A stretch of DNA of 48,890 nucleotides, taken from assembly GCA_030018005.1 (NCBI GenBank), contig JASEGT010000007.1, positions 1-48,890 of the forward strand, written 5' to 3'. The position numbers and the translations under genes are program-made. Under the pieces are notes generated by a model. That model was not told the origin of the DNA. It ran no database searches and saw only the letters and a program-made list of their open reading frames with translations. Numbering within the stretch: position 1 is the first letter of the stretch; the number at the start of each line of letters is the position of its first letter. This DNA comes from Actinomycetota bacterium. Its GTDB lineage: Bacteria; Actinomycetota; Aquicultoria; Aquicultorales; Aquicultoraceae. Below, in pieces: positions 1-9,735 of the stretch.

Positions 1-246
1 CTTTTCTTCTATGCATTCAAGAGATTTTCTTAGAACCAGAAAGGGCAGCGCGCTGCCATGCGGCACATTGGAATAAGAGTGCATCCGCAAGAAGTTGCGA
101 AGCCTTGCTGTGTTTGATGCCAGAAATCGAATTATGGCTTTAGAAATGAAGAGGACGGAGATAATCATAGGGCAATAAAACGCTAGGTGGCATGATTTAT
201 GAGTCACACTAAATATTCATAGATATTGGGCTAAAATGGGGAAATC

Positions 247-828
247 ATGGGCAGATATGCGTTATACATTGGTATAGTACTGGCTCTAGTAGCTTATTTT
301 AGCATGAGCGATAAGCTGATTATGCAAAGAGATTTATTAAATGATTTCATGGTTTTCAAATATTCGAGAGCTAAGAAGTTATTAAGCATCATGAATTTTT
401 TACTCTGGGTAATTGCCGCTATTGCCTATCTGGAATACGTTGTTAAAATCTCGGAAGACGACGTGATCATAGTAGTGATCGCATCTGCCCTTGCAGTACC
501 TTTCTATATTTTAGAGGCCTATAAAGCATTTGGTATTACGTTCAAGATAAACCACAATGGCATTACCAAACAATCTTGGTTAAAGCCCGTTGAAATAAAT
601 TGGCAAGAGATTCATGGCATAAAGTTTGAGAACCGTTATCAGATTCGTGAGCGTACGGGTTGTTTTGTCATACTCAGCCATAAGAAAAAGCTAATATTGT
701 GTTCAAATATTGAAGGGCTGAGAGGTCTCGCGCTGGCCATAAAAGATAATCTGCCTCCCGATAAATGGAAATTGTCGGAATCAGCCGTTGAGGAGATTCT
801 GGCACAGAACATGGCACTGCAAGAATAG
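247..828 (+). CDS. Membrane protein with possible PH-like C-terminal domain
   Basis: Not recognised as a named gene. The 193-residue product has hydrophobic segments at about residues 4-20, 46-66 and 72-90. A soluble C-terminal half (about 95-180) follows, in which alternating beta-type strands (ITFKINHNGITKQSW, then IHGIKFENRY) and a closing helix look like a bacterial PH-type domain. The fold guess is inference. The start is ATG, preceded by GGGGA about 5 bases upstream. The gene stands alone, its downstream neighbour converges on it, and it is more AT-rich than the UPF0210 gene next door. The 246 bases upstream hold nothing I recognise. Confidence 0.6.
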   Translation: MGRYALYIGIVLALVAYFSMSDKLIMQRDLLNDFMVFKYSRAKKLLSIMNFLLWVIAAIAYLEYVVKISEDDVIIVVIASALAVPFYILEAYKAFGITFKINHNGITKQSWLKPVEINWQEIHGIKFENRYQIRERTGCFVILSHKKKLILCSNIEGLRGLALAIKDNLPPDKWKLSESAVEEILAQNMALQE

Positions 829-903
829 GATTTTCGTCAGATTAATGAGTTGCTGGAGATCTTAATACAGATATGGCCTTGCATGTGAACGTGCCGTCGC
901 ATT

Positions 904-2265
904 TTAATTATTAAGACTAGTCAACGGCGCCGGAATCCGACCCCCGCGCCGCACAAACCCCGCAGAGGAGAACCCGCTTACCCGCATGACCGGGGCGCTG
1001 CCCAGGAGACCGCCGTAGTCTACGGTATCGCCCGCGCTCTTGCCCGGGGCCGGGATGATGCGTACGCCTGCTGCCTTGTGGTTTACGACCGCTATCGCCA
1101 TCTGGTCGGCGATGATGCCGGCAATCGTCTCTACCGGCGTGTCGCCGGGGATGACGACCATATCCAAGCCGACCGAGCAGACCGCTGTCATCGCCTCGAG
1201 TTTTTCGATATTTAGCGCGCCGACCGCAACCGCCTCGGCCATCGCCAAATCCTCGCTGACCGGGATGAACGCGCCCGATAGCCCGCCCGTCGACGACGTC
1301 GCCATCGCGCCGCCTTTTTTGACGGCGTCGTTTAAGAGCGCCAGCGCCGCCGTTGTTCCGGGTGCGCCGCAGCGCTCGACGCCCATCGCTTCGATTATCT
1401 GCGCGACGCTGTCGCCGGGTGTTGGAGTCGGGGCGAGCGAGAGATCTACTACTCCCTGTGCCGCGCCGAGGAGCGCCGCCGATTCGCGCCCGATAAGCTC
1501 TCCCATCCGGGTTATCTTAAACGCGGTCTGCTTGATAAGCTCGGCCACCTTCATGAGGTCGACATCGGGGTACTTGGCGAGCATCGCCCGCACCACTCCG
1601 GGACCGCTTATTCCGACGTTTATCACCCGGTCGGGCTCGCCGAAGCCGTGGTAAGCGCCGGCCATGAAGGGGTTGTCCTCGGGGATGTTCGCGAAGACGA
1701 CCAGTTTGCCGCAGCCGATACCGTCGCGCTCGCGGGTCAGCTCCGCCGTCTCTTTGATGACCTCGGCCATCTTTAAAACCGCGTCCATGTTGATGCCGGC
1801 CTTGCTGGAGGCGACATTAATCGATGAGCAGAGGCGCTCGGTTGTCGAAAGCGCTTTCGGGATAGAGGTGATGAGGCGCGTGTCGCCCGGCGTCTCGCCT
1901 TTATGGACGAGCGCGGTGAAGCCGCCTATAAAGTCGACACCTATCTCTCCAGCCGCTCTATCCAGGACCTTGGCTATGGGGGTGTAGTCGTTAAGGTCGC
2001 TCGATTCGGCTATGGCCGATATCGCCGAGACCGAGACCCGCTTGTTGACAATGGGTATCCCGTATTTGTTCTGCAGCGATTTCGCGACCGAGACAAGGTT
2101 CCCGGCGGCGGTCGTGATTTTGTCGAATATATTCTTCAGAAGTTTGTCGCCATCGGGGTCGCAGCAGTCGCGCAAGCTGATACCCATGGTAACGGTTCGG
2201 ATATCGAGCGTTTGCTCCTGTATCATCTCGATGGTCTCGCGAATTTCCTCAGGATGAATCAACAT
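904..2265 (-). CDS. PFL family protein (UPF0210/DUF711-type)
   Basis: The 453-residue product has the full length and character of the UPF0210 (PFL-like) family. The N-terminus contains [16 protein letters not shown], and Gly-rich segments ([43 protein letters not shown]) run through the middle and C-terminal parts. The family resembles the glycyl-radical enzyme fold but has no assigned reaction. It is almost always encoded next to a small ACT-domain protein, as here: the ACT gene lies 12 bases upstream on the same strand. The pairing suggests the ACT protein binds an amino acid or small ligand and modulates this one (inference). Confidence 0.9.
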   Translation of the reverse strand: MLIHPEEIRETIEMIQEQTLDIRTVTMGISLRDCCDPDGDKLLKNIFDKITTAAGNLVSVAKSLQNKYGIPIVNKRVSVSAISAIAESSDLNDYTPIAKVLDRAAGEIGVDFIGGFTALVHKGETPGDTRLITSIPKALSTTERLCSSINVASSKAGINMDAVLKMAEVIKETAELTRERDGIGCGKLVVFANIPEDNPFMAGAYHGFGEPDRVINVGISGPGVVRAMLAKYPDVDLMKVAELIKQTAFKITRMGELIGRESAALLGAAQGVVDLSLAPTPTPGDSVAQIIEAMGVERCGAPGTTAALALLNDAVKKGGAMATSSTGGLSGAFIPVSEDLAMAEAVAVGALNIEKLEAMTAVCSVGLDMVVIPGDTPVETIAGIIADQMAIAVVNHKAAGVRIIPAPGKSAGDTVDYGGLLGSAPVMRVSGFSSAGFVRRGGRIPAPLTSLNN

Positions 2266-2277
2266 CTGCGCCGCCCC

Positions 2278-2553
2278 CTAAACCCTGTGCATAAATCGGA
2301 AGATATCCTCGTGCTGGACGGTGATTTTTAACCCGAGTTCGTCGCCGACAGCGCTCAGTTTCTCCTGCAGGTCGCCTATGGATAGCTCGTTTTCATCGAG
2401 CGAGACCAGCATTATCATGGTAAAGAAGTCTTGCATGATGGTCTGGCTGATATCGTCGATGTTGACGCCGTTCTCGGCGAGCACTCTGCTGACGCCCGCG
2501 ACTATTCCGACCCGGTCTTGTCCTAATACCGTAACGATAGCCCTACTCTTCAT
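2278..2553 (-). CDS. ACT domain-containing protein (UPF0237)
   Basis: The 91-residue product is a single ACT domain. It begins MKSRAIVTVLGQDRVGIVAGV, with the DRVGI(V)A turn typical of the ligand-binding loop, then VLAENGVNIDDISQTIMQDFFTMIMLVSL. Length and sequence fit the UPF0237 family, which is related to the regulatory ACT modules of amino-acid enzymes. It is first in a two-gene unit with the UPF0210 gene 12 bases downstream. A likely role is a ligand-responsive partner of that protein; the ligand cannot be read from the sequence. Confidence 0.9.
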   Translation of the reverse strand: MKSRAIVTVLGQDRVGIVAGVSRVLAENGVNIDDISQTIMQDFFTMIMLVSLDENELSIGDLQEKLSAVGDELGLKITVQHEDIFRFMHRV

Positions 2554-2772
2554 CCTTGCCTCCCTAAGATAGCCGGCGGCGCATTAACTCGTTCGGCTTC
2601 GGTCGATGTATTGATGGCAGACCGGCGTAAAAGCATCGGTCTGTGGTGCCGCTTGGTATAAGCTACTTTAACCCATCCTCATCTTCAAGACAATCGTAAC
2701 ACGTGAATGCGCATGTGCGAGGGAGCTTCATTTTATGGCGACCTCGTTGTATGATTATTCCCGGTGATAGCA

Positions 2773-3006
2773 ATGGTTGAGATAGTCAGGATTAACGTCG
2801 GCGACATCGTTACACTCAAGAAACCGCACCCCTGCGGGGTCAACGAGTGGGAAGTTACCAGGCTCGGTATGGAAATCGGGCTTGTTTGTCGTGGCTGCGG
2901 TCGCAAAGTACGCCTGGTCAGATACGATTTCGACCGCCGGTTCCGGAGTTATGTCAAGCGCGTGGAAGAGCAGGATGCTAGCGATTCGGGGTTAGTCGAG
3001 AGCTAG
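2773..3006 (+). CDS. DUF951 family protein
   Basis: A small basic protein of about 77 residues with the DUF951 signature: IVTLKKPHPCGVNEWEV, then GLVCRGCGRKVRL. The Cys of HPCG and the CxxC pair suggest a zinc-knuckle or nucleic-acid-binding fold, but the family has no established function. A GTG at 2764 is also in frame. I prefer the ATG at 2773 because GGTGA lies 5 bases before it and family members start M-V-x-I. The gene is transcribed divergently from the ACT/UPF0210 pair across a 210-base gap with no clear promoter. Confidence 0.85.
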   Translation: MVEIVRINVGDIVTLKKPHPCGVNEWEVTRLGMEIGLVCRGCGRKVRLVRYDFDRRFRSYVKRVEEQDASDSGLVES

Positions 3007-3227
3007 CGTCGGCTTTGTGGAAGCTTGCCGTATAGCTGCGAGAGACAGGAGTTATTCACGGCCGATGAAGTAGACGCACGCGATATAGGCGACAAAAAAG
3101 TAAGACAGCGCCGGCGGCGTTGCCTTGCTTTAACACTTTTAGACTGTGCGTATTGTCAAATATCTGGTCTTTAGCGCGAGAGTTTGCAGGCGTATTGTCT
3201 AAGTGTCTACGGCAACCTGTTTTCTTG

Positions 3228-3419
3228 CTAAGATGACCGTTTAACCGCTTTATAGAAATCGCACTCCATGCAATTGACCAGTTTTTGCGCAAAGGTGCCC
3301 TGTACTTTTCCTCCGCACATCGTCCCGGCGACTCGCCAGCACTCGCATCCGTTAGCCGGATATGCGGGACAATCGTTTGACAGGTCCCGGCCGCACTTCT
3401 TCATTTCCCAACAGTTCAC
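3228..3419 (-). CDS. Two-CW domain small Cys-rich protein
   Basis: A 63-residue protein with eight cysteines in two similar blocks. The first is NCWEMKKCGRD and the second CECWRVAGTMCGG, followed by CMECDFY near the C-terminus. The repeated C-W pairs match the two-CW domain seen alone or attached to bacterial sensor proteins, where the cysteines probably bind a metal or Fe-S centre (family knowledge; binding here is inferred). A GTG nine bases further upstream is open, but AAGGAG lies 8 bases before the GTG used here and overlaps the upstream one. No operon partner is visible. The 220 bases between its stop and the DUF951 gene look empty. Confidence 0.75.
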   Translation of the reverse strand: MNCWEMKKCGRDLSNDCPAYPANGCECWRVAGTMCGGKVQGTFAQKLVNCMECDFYKAVKRSS

Positions 3420-3740
3420 CCGGTTCACTCCTTCAGTTCCTACCAGTAATTAGGGGTATTGGATATTAAGTATTTCTATCGGCTGCTGCAAATAATAGCT
3501 TTAGCATATTTGAGCAGGGATAATGTGTTCGTGCAACCGCTAAACGTCATATGAAATTATTAGCATAAAGGGTTTACAGAGGCATTTTGCTGCGAGAATG
3601 CCGGCCCGGCAGTGAAGATACCCGCGATTTTTGCGCGAGGTAAAAATTTTTCTCGATTTAGAAGGAATCGCGTTTTATATGGCGTATTTATGCAAAAGAA
3701 CAATAATGCAAACGCTTTACTATTAAAGGGGGCGATACTA

Positions 3741-5288
3741 TTGAAGAAGTTGCTAACGTTAGCTATAGGATTGCTCATCGTTCTCGCGGCAGGTGTGCCT
3801 GACGCTCTCGCTGCGAGCTGGCCGATGTTCCAGTGTGACGCGCAGCGCAGCGGCTCAAACGCCGGCGCTCGAATCAGGCCGCCGCTAAAGTCGACATGGG
3901 TTAAGGGGCCGCAAACATCGACGAGCGAAAGGCGGACCAGACCGGTCATAGCCGATGGGATTGTCTACGCGGGACAGCGCTGGACCACCTACGACCTTAT
4001 TCTGCGGACGATAAACCACGGACAACTGCAGGCAATATCGATGGAGAGCGGAAAGCCGTTCTGGACGGCAAGCGACCTATTTGTCGCGGGCACACCGGCG
4101 CTCGCAAACGGGTTGGTCTATGCCGGAACAGATGATGGGCGTATGATTGCGCTAGGCGCCGCCGATGGCGTCGTTCGCTGGTCGGTCGATGTGGGCGGCA
4201 AACCGACTTCACCTGCGATATACGGGCATCGCTTGTACGTGACTACAGCGAACGGAAGGCTGTGCGCTTTAGATGGCGCGACCGGTGCTAGTATCTGGAG
4301 TATCGAGCGCTCAAAGGCATTGTCCGCCCCCGCGGTTCTCGATGGCATGGTAGTAGTCGGGGGCTCTGAACTTGCGGCATTCGAGGCGAGCGATGGGCGC
4401 TTCAAGTGGTCGTTTGGCGGCGCAAGCTCATATTCCATGCCGACCCTGAGCGCGGAGGCGGTCTATGTTTCGACTCCATATACGCTCTACCGGCTCGACC
4501 GCGAAAACGGCACGGTTGTCTGGAGCCGCTTTACCGGCGACAAATATGGTGCGACGCAGTCGCTCACACTCGACGGCTCGACGATTTACCTGGGTGCGGT
4601 TACCGCCATAGACGCGGACAACGGCCAGACAAAGTGGACTTTTAACTCGGAGAACAGCATCGTGGGGGCATCGGTCGCGCTGGCGAACGGCTTCGTTTTC
4701 ATCGGCGCCAGCCATCATCACAACCAGGCCCTCGACCATTCGGATGGCCGCCTGTATGTGTTAAAAGCCGCGACCGGCGAGCTGGTTTGGGAGTATTCAG
4801 CCGGGTTGCGCTATGGCGATTGGTATGGTATCGACCCATCGCCGGCGATTGCCGGAGATTCCGTCGTGCTGAATCTGAGCACCATGCAGCTCGCATGTTT
4901 TAGCGAAGCTCAATCCGAGCCGCTGCCGCTGCTGGTGACGGCGAGCCCGGGCGTTATCGACCCATACGATTGCGAAGCCGGACAAGCAGCCATCGCGTTT
5001 AAGCTCGATGCTCCGGCGACCGTTACGGTCAACGTCCTCGATTCTCAGGGCAAGCCGGTACGCTGCCTGGTCGATAATGCTCAATATGATGCCGGCGAGC
5101 ATGAAGTAATGTGGTACGGTATCATCGATTTTCCCGAAATGGTCGACGCGAGTTTGGCGGCAGCCTTCGGGGATAAAGGTGTTCTTATCGCGCCCGATGG
5201 CGATTACACGCTGCAGGTTTTGGCGCAAACCGGTGACGGGCAGAAGTACCGGGGCGGCGCGGTGGTGCAAGCAGCGGCAGACGTTTAG
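3741..5288 (+). CDS. Secreted PQQ-like beta-propeller protein with C-terminal FlgD-Ig-like domain
   Basis: The open frame extends upstream to 3612, but the TTG at 3741 is the likely start. AAAGGGGG sits about 8 bases before it, and the protein then begins with a clean signal peptide (MKKLLTLAIGLLIVLAAGV, cleavage near ALA-AS). The 515-residue product contains repeated W-x-x-D/x-L blades with 'G-x-V-Y-x-G' strands (VYAGTDDGRMIALGAADGVVRW, LYVTTANGRLCALDGATG), diagnostic of the PQQ/PQQ-like propeller. The last 90 residues (TVTVNVLDSQGKPVR...GEHEVMWYG...GDYTLQVLA) resemble the FlgD Ig-like module. No dehydrogenase cofactor site is evident, so a structural or binding role outside the membrane is more likely. 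It is first of four adjacent exported proteins. Confidence 0.8.
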   Translation: MKKLLTLAIGLLIVLAAGVPDALAASWPMFQCDAQRSGSNAGARIRPPLKSTWVKGPQTSTSERRTRPVIADGIVYAGQRWTTYDLILRTINHGQLQAISMESGKPFWTASDLFVAGTPALANGLVYAGTDDGRMIALGAADGVVRWSVDVGGKPTSPAIYGHRLYVTTANGRLCALDGATGASIWSIERSKALSAPAVLDGMVVVGGSELAAFEASDGRFKWSFGGASSYSMPTLSAEAVYVSTPYTLYRLDRENGTVVWSRFTGDKYGATQSLTLDGSTIYLGAVTAIDADNGQTKWTFNSENSIVGASVALANGFVFIGASHHHNQALDHSDGRLYVLKAATGELVWEYSAGLRYGDWYGIDPSPAIAGDSVVLNLSTMQLACFSEAQSEPLPLLVTASPGVIDPYDCEAGQAAIAFKLDAPATVTVNVLDSQGKPVRCLVDNAQYDAGEHEVMWYGIIDFPEMVDASLAAAFGDKGVLIAPDGDYTLQVLAQTGDGQKYRGGAVVQAAADV

Positions 5289-5401
5289 CGAAAAGGCGGA
5301 TATATTTTTGGCCGAACGTGAACCGGCGCTTGGTGAAAAAGAGGGTTCATTTATCGCTAAAGACGATTCGGTGTTCAATGAAGAGACAGGGTTGGTGACC
5401 G

Positions 5402-6124
5402 ATGATATTTAGGAAGGACGAGAAAGTATTTAGGAAAGCGACAGGGATAGCCTTATTAGTCCTGCTGGCGGCGCTTTTGCTTGTTGCCGGCTGTGGCCGA
5501 ACACAGGATGTCAGCTTCGGCTATAGTTTCACGATCTCCCCGAAGAAGGGCGAAGTCCTAAAAGACGTCACGGTCTATTTGCCGTTCCCGACCAAAGAGG
5601 GCAAACCGACGCAGGAGATATTCGACGCGTTAATGCGGGATTATAGAAAGTATGCGGCAGACGACCATCCGGACGCAAAGATGTCTATAGTAAGCACAAA
5701 ATATGGTTCTATGTTGAAGGTCTCTATATCAACGCTTGACCACCGGGGTTTTGGCCTAGGAGGCGGCTACGGTTACGAGGAACCGTATTCTAAGAAGCAG
5801 ATTGCGCCGCATTTTATGTTGAGCCCAAGAAAAAACGTTCGAGAGCTACCCAGCGGATATGGCCACATCAGCGACACCTATGTTTACGCGGACTTTAAGG
5901 GCGGTGAAGAGCTTGGTTTAGCTCTCGAGTACTCTATCAAGATAATGTCCTCCCCGCTCTTTCCGCTCGATTATGTTCCGGAGGACGGGTGTACCACATA
6001 TTTGGGTTTCGAAGAGCCTCCAACGGAATCCGGCAGTCGCGTAAAATACGTCAACCGGCAGGGATGGTCTAAGATGCCTTTGTCTAACACCAGCTACGAT
6101 GGAGAATGGTATGAAGAAGAATAG
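5402..6124 (+). CDS. Lipoprotein of unknown function
   Basis: The 240-residue product has a basic N-terminus, a hydrophobic stretch and a lipobox LLVAGC (Cys about residue 30), so it should be exported and lipid-anchored. The mature part has no motif I recognise; it starts with a strand-rich segment (VSFGYSFTISPKKGEV) and contains a Gly/Tyr-rich loop (GGGYGYEEPYSKKQ). The ATG at 5402 is preceded by GGTGA. Its 3' end overlaps the start of the phospholipase C-like gene by 14 bases, which implies translational coupling and joint function. Confidence 0.7.
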   Translation: MIFRKDEKVFRKATGIALLVLLAALLLVAGCGRTQDVSFGYSFTISPKKGEVLKDVTVYLPFPTKEGKPTQEIFDALMRDYRKYAADDHPDAKMSIVSTKYGSMLKVSISTLDHRGFGLGGGYGYEEPYSKKQIAPHFMLSPRKNVRELPSGYGHISDTYVYADFKGGEELGLALEYSIKIMSSPLFPLDYVPEDGCTTYLGFEEPPTESGSRVKYVNRQGWSKMPLSNTSYDGEWYEEE

Positions 6125-8039
6125 GACGCTAAGTTCTGCGTGGTCGGTCTTGGCATTGGCTCTAGCGCTAGTCCTTTGTCTGAACGGAACGGCGGCAGCG
6201 TGGAGCGGGATTACGCATTACCATATCAACCGTTCGGTCGGTATCGAGCCGGCGTCGGCGTTCGGGATGAGCGGAACCGGCCCGGACATGGTGATCGAAT
6301 GGATTGGGCGCGGACCTTCTATCCCGGACGAAAAGGGGGACCGTCAGAATTGGTCGGATTACTTCCATTCTCCTAATCCAAAGATAACCGGCCAATCGAG
6401 ACCCGTTGCGGACAAACCCAACTTCGGCTATCTCATGCTAAAAGTCTCCGGAAAAAATGGCTCCGTCTCCGACGAGGAGTGGGCGCGGGCGCTTGGCTGG
6501 GGAGGCCACATCGCGGCCGACTGGGTCGCGCACAGCGACAGCCTCTTCCCGATTTGCCCGCAAGGCAGTCGCGGCGAGAAAAAACATTTTATCGGCGAGT
6601 GCCTCTACGACATGTACTCGTTTATCACGAGAGGACCCATGTATCAGCCCTTATCGGTCTCGTTTATCTTTGACGACCGTCAGATATATAAGGCGCTCTT
6701 TAATTATAGGCTCATAGCTATCCATGAAAACTACGTCAAAGGTCGGAAGGTTGTTAGCGAGGAAATACTCAAGAAGACAGCCCTCGAGACAACCCTCCCA
6801 AAATCCTTTATACGCGGGCGCATACTGCGCTGGTCTGTGAAGATGGCGCTCGTTCAATTCGCCTACGCGAAAAGTCCGGTAGCAGTCGACCCGGCCAAGC
6901 GGCTGAAATTTCTGGCATCCATGCAGAAAAAGCAGGTGGAGAGCAACCTAGCCCTATCCGAGATGTCGGTCAATGCCTGGACGAGCGTGCTGACGCCCCG
7001 GGGTTCGATACCCGATTTTGCCGGCCAGGCCGTGCCGTATTACAAGAAGCCCCTCATGGCGGTGCCGGTGGGACTATCCTTAAGCGGCGCCACCTTCAAG
7101 GCCGCAGCTACCAGCCCGGAAGAAGATTGGGTCAGCCAAGAAATCAACAGTATCTCCGCCGACGAAGAAGACGCGTTGCTCTGGGATGCGATTATCGACA
7201 GTGCCTGCGCGAAGGGTCTCTTGGCGATTGACGAGACGGAGACGCCGGAAGGACTCTATAGTGTAAACGTCTTGGTCATCGACGAGCAAGGACTTCTGGA
7301 TGAGGTCGTCGGGACGATTGAGCGTGTAGCGGCAGACAACGCTTACGAAGAGCCCCTCGGGTTGTTCTGGAAGCGGCTCTTGATAGAGGGCGAAGCCGAC
7401 CCCGACCGTCTCGCCGACCTTTCTGGGCCGGCCATCACCGATCTTTTCCCTTCGGCGGATGCTTTCATCAATTCATCGGCGCCGGAGGTGAGCGCAAGAA
7501 TCGGGGACGACCCGTTCGGCACAGGTGTCGACACCGAGAGCGTCGTGCTTGTTGTAGACGGTGTAGAGGCGGCACCTCGCTTCGTCGATGGGCTTGCCGC
7601 TTACCGGCCGCAAACCGTCCTCGCCGACGGTGTGCATCGGGTTTTGGTCTCAGCGCGCGACCTCGCCGGAAACTTGGGCTGCATGTCATGGACCTTTACT
7701 ATCGATACCATTGGTCCGAAGCTCTGTTATAACGTCAAGAATCGCACCATAAACAGCAGCAGGCCGCGAGCCGAGGTGCTGGTCTTGCCTGATGAGCCGG
7801 TCAGTTATGTCGTGAGAATCCATCCCATAGTCGGAGGCTATCCCGATTACGGCACCGTGCTTTTCGAAAGCGAGCTATCAACCGTCAGCGCCGAGCAGAG
7901 GCAAATCCTCTGGAGCGGTGTGGACAGCAGCGGTAGCAGGGTCGCGGCGGGCGATTATATGATGCGCATTAATGCGTATGACCGCGCAGGCAACAGCAAG
8001 GCTCTTAAAATAAACGTGAAAGTCGAGAAGAGTATTTAA
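6111..8039 (+). CDS. Secreted zinc-dependent phospholipase C-like protein with FlgD-Ig-like tail
   Basis: An in-frame ATG lies at 6099, but GGAGA at 6101-6105 fits the ATG at 6111, giving MKKNRTLSSAWSVLALALALV, a signal peptide ending in AAAWSG. The mature N-terminal region carries Trp-Ser at the processed end, HYHI, a PDM/FHSP region and GHIAADWVAHSD. These are the spaced His/Asp residues of the zinc-dependent phospholipase C (PLPC) fold, in which the N-terminal Trp itself is a zinc ligand. Substrate is unknown; many family members are not true phospholipases. From about residue 430 the protein is Ig-like, closing with a FlgD-type module (QRQILWSGVDSSG...AAGDYMMRINAYD). The start lies inside the lipoprotein gene. 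Confidence 0.78.
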   Translation: MKKNRTLSSAWSVLALALALVLCLNGTAAAWSGITHYHINRSVGIEPASAFGMSGTGPDMVIEWIGRGPSIPDEKGDRQNWSDYFHSPNPKITGQSRPVADKPNFGYLMLKVSGKNGSVSDEEWARALGWGGHIAADWVAHSDSLFPICPQGSRGEKKHFIGECLYDMYSFITRGPMYQPLSVSFIFDDRQIYKALFNYRLIAIHENYVKGRKVVSEEILKKTALETTLPKSFIRGRILRWSVKMALVQFAYAKSPVAVDPAKRLKFLASMQKKQVESNLALSEMSVNAWTSVLTPRGSIPDFAGQAVPYYKKPLMAVPVGLSLSGATFKAAATSPEEDWVSQEINSISADEEDALLWDAIIDSACAKGLLAIDETETPEGLYSVNVLVIDEQGLLDEVVGTIERVAADNAYEEPLGLFWKRLLIEGEADPDRLADLSGPAITDLFPSADAFINSSAPEVSARIGDDPFGTGVDTESVVLVVDGVEAAPRFVDGLAAYRPQTVLADGVHRVLVSARDLAGNLGCMSWTFTIDTIGPKLCYNVKNRTINSSRPRAEVLVLPDEPVSYVVRIHPIVGGYPDYGTVLFESELSTVSAEQRQILWSGVDSSGSRVAAGDYMMRINAYDRAGNSKALKINVKVEKSI

Positions 8040-8136
8040 AAAGGCTTGCACAACGGATTCTGACATGATAATATTTAGTATATAAAAGCACAAACACGTA
8101 TATGCACTCAAACATATATAATGGAGGGGCGCCATT

Positions 8137-9462
8137 GTGAATCGAAAATCTGCGTTTTTAGGTTGCGCGTTATTGCTGCTTTTCACCCTGCCGACCTCAG
8201 CAGCGTTTGCCGGGGATTACCTCACGTGGCCGGCCGATGGGGCGGTCATAACTCCTTTCAGTCCCGGCGAGCATCGCGGAATAGATATAGCGGCGGCGGT
8301 CGGCAGCGGGATAACGGCTGCGGAAGAGGGGGTCGTGTACTGGGTCGGTCGGACTCCGCGCGGTGAGCCGTGCGTCTCAATCGACCACCCCGACGGGCAC
8401 TCAACGTCTTACCTTCCGGTCGAAGCGGGGGTGGCGAAAGGCCAAAAAGTAGCCAAGGGTGCCGTCATCGGGGTCTTGAGCGCCGATGGAGATCCTTCGA
8501 GCAAGGAGCCCCATCTTCACTTCGGGCTTTTTGAGACGGCAACGCGTGACGACAAGCGCTATCTGAACCCTCAGGATTATTTGACGGCTCGCATTGCCGA
8601 GCCATCGTCGGATATTCAGCCCGTTCCGGCGGCAGAGCTGGCCGGTCCTCGTGCCGGCGCTGAAGCACCGCGCACCACCGAGACTCAGGTCGAGCAAAGC
8701 GCCGTCGCCCAAACGGTAGTGGCAGCGGTGGGTTTGCCCGCAGCGGCAACCGCACCGTCGGCGGGTGTGGCACCACAGGGTGTGACACCCCTAACCGGCA
8801 TGCCTGAGCAGCAACTCAGCCGGGCGCCGCAAACGGGCACGCCCGGCCGGCGACAAATTGAAGTGCCATCGACCACTATACGGTTGGCGGAACCACCGTC
8901 GAGCGCCGCCATTTTGGCTTCGGGAAAAATGGCCGCTGCGCAAGGAGCAATCAGTGGTGACACGCAAGTTATTCCTGCTGTCCCCACAGCCCAAAGAGGT
9001 GCAAGCGCCGCTTATGCCGGCGAGCTCGAACAAGCCGCGTCAACCGCATTAGTATCTAGCCACCAGGGTTCGGCCGTGCATCAAAACATACCCCAAGCGT
9101 TGCCGAATATCACGTTGTCCGGCTCAACTCAGGCCGGCCTGACAGCCGTGGAGTCTCAACAGATAAAAGACCTGCGGGCTGCAAGCACAACGGTGAACCC
9201 AAATCCGTTCGGTACAAGAGAGGAAGACCTGCAGGCTGCGCGTCCATCAGCTCCGGCGACCGCCGGCCAAACAGGCGATACCGCGTCCGTCTCGACGGCG
9301 TCGAAGCGTTCTATATTCAAGTCGAGCCTGCTCCCCGACTTGGTCTTGGCCTTCGCGCTAACCCTTACCATCATGGCGAGTTTACGGTTTGCTCGGCGGA
9401 TTAAAAAACAAGCGTTATCAGCTTTGGCGGAGGCGCCCACAGCAAGCGCATTCGCGGCTTAA
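8137..9462 (+). CDS. M23 family metallopeptidase with Ala/Thr/Pro-rich linker and C-terminal membrane segment
   Basis: A GTG start with GGAGGGG 7 bases upstream. The 441-residue product has a signal peptide (residues 1-26) and an intact M23/LytM domain at about 28-155. Zinc ligands are visible as H46 and D50 in HRGID and as the HLHFG motif (H126-H128). M23 enzymes cut peptide cross-bridges in peptidoglycan, so a cell-wall remodelling role outside the membrane is expected. Residues 160-390 are a low-complexity Ala/Thr/Pro/Gln-rich stalk. A hydrophobic helix (LVLAFALTLTIMASL) with a basic flank near the C-terminus should hold the enzyme in the membrane. It is last of the four exported proteins and has no evident terminator. 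Confidence 0.88.
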   Translation: MNRKSAFLGCALLLLFTLPTSAAFAGDYLTWPADGAVITPFSPGEHRGIDIAAAVGSGITAAEEGVVYWVGRTPRGEPCVSIDHPDGHSTSYLPVEAGVAKGQKVAKGAVIGVLSADGDPSSKEPHLHFGLFETATRDDKRYLNPQDYLTARIAEPSSDIQPVPAAELAGPRAGAEAPRTTETQVEQSAVAQTVVAAVGLPAAATAPSAGVAPQGVTPLTGMPEQQLSRAPQTGTPGRRQIEVPSTTIRLAEPPSSAAILASGKMAAAQGAISGDTQVIPAVPTAQRGASAAYAGELEQAASTALVSSHQGSAVHQNIPQALPNITLSGSTQAGLTAVESQQIKDLRAASTTVNPNPFGTREEDLQAARPSAPATAGQTGDTASVSTASKRSIFKSSLLPDLVLAFALTLTIMASLRFARRIKKQALSALAEAPTASAFAA

Positions 9463-9692
9463 TGTGAGGCTTCGCTCTATAATTTGCTCAGGCGCGAGTA
9501 GTGAAGAATTAGTCAAAGACGGCAATATGATGAAGCTTGCTAAGAGCGGTGGCATGACGAAATTCGCCCAGCTTAGCAATTAATTGTGGTGCTCGACAGT
9601 GGTTTATATATAGGCTGGCGTTGTGGAAACAGCGAAAAGTGCGCATCGTGGTCGGATGGTTGGCGTTCGAGTAAATATGCTCGGATAGCGTC
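9463..9692. other. Intergenic stretch without a recognisable gene
   Basis: Between the M23 peptidase stop and the rpsF promoter I see no gene. Short open stretches on the + strand lack a ribosome site and resemble nothing known. Confidence 0.5.
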
Positions 9693-9721
9693 TTGCTAAA
9701 CCCCCACGTAGCTGCTATAAT
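9693..9721 (+). promoter_or_regulatory. Putative sigma-70-type promoter of the rpsF operon
   Basis: TTGCTA (9693-9698) and TATAAT (9716-9721) are separated by exactly 17 bases and lie about 60 bases before the rpsF start. The -10 box is a perfect consensus. Predicted from sequence only. Confidence 0.6.
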
Positions 9722-9735
9722 CGTTTGGTTCCATA

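Noticed and set aside
1040-1654. Long open frame on the + strand (204 codons)
   Set aside because: Antisense shadow of the UPF0210 gene, whose family sequence is clear; no ribosome site.
4428-4739. Antisense frames within the propeller gene
   Set aside because: Shadows of a GC-rich coding region with a clear beta-propeller product on the + strand.
8640-9200. Repeat or CRISPR-like structure in the M23 gene stalk
   Set aside because: Low-complexity Ala/Thr/Pro codons only; no regular repeat-spacer pattern here or elsewhere in the window.
9300-9462. Sorting signal at the C-terminus of the M23 peptidase
   Set aside because: There is a hydrophobic helix and basic flank but no LPxTG/LAxTG-like pentapeptide, and about 25 residues follow the helix.
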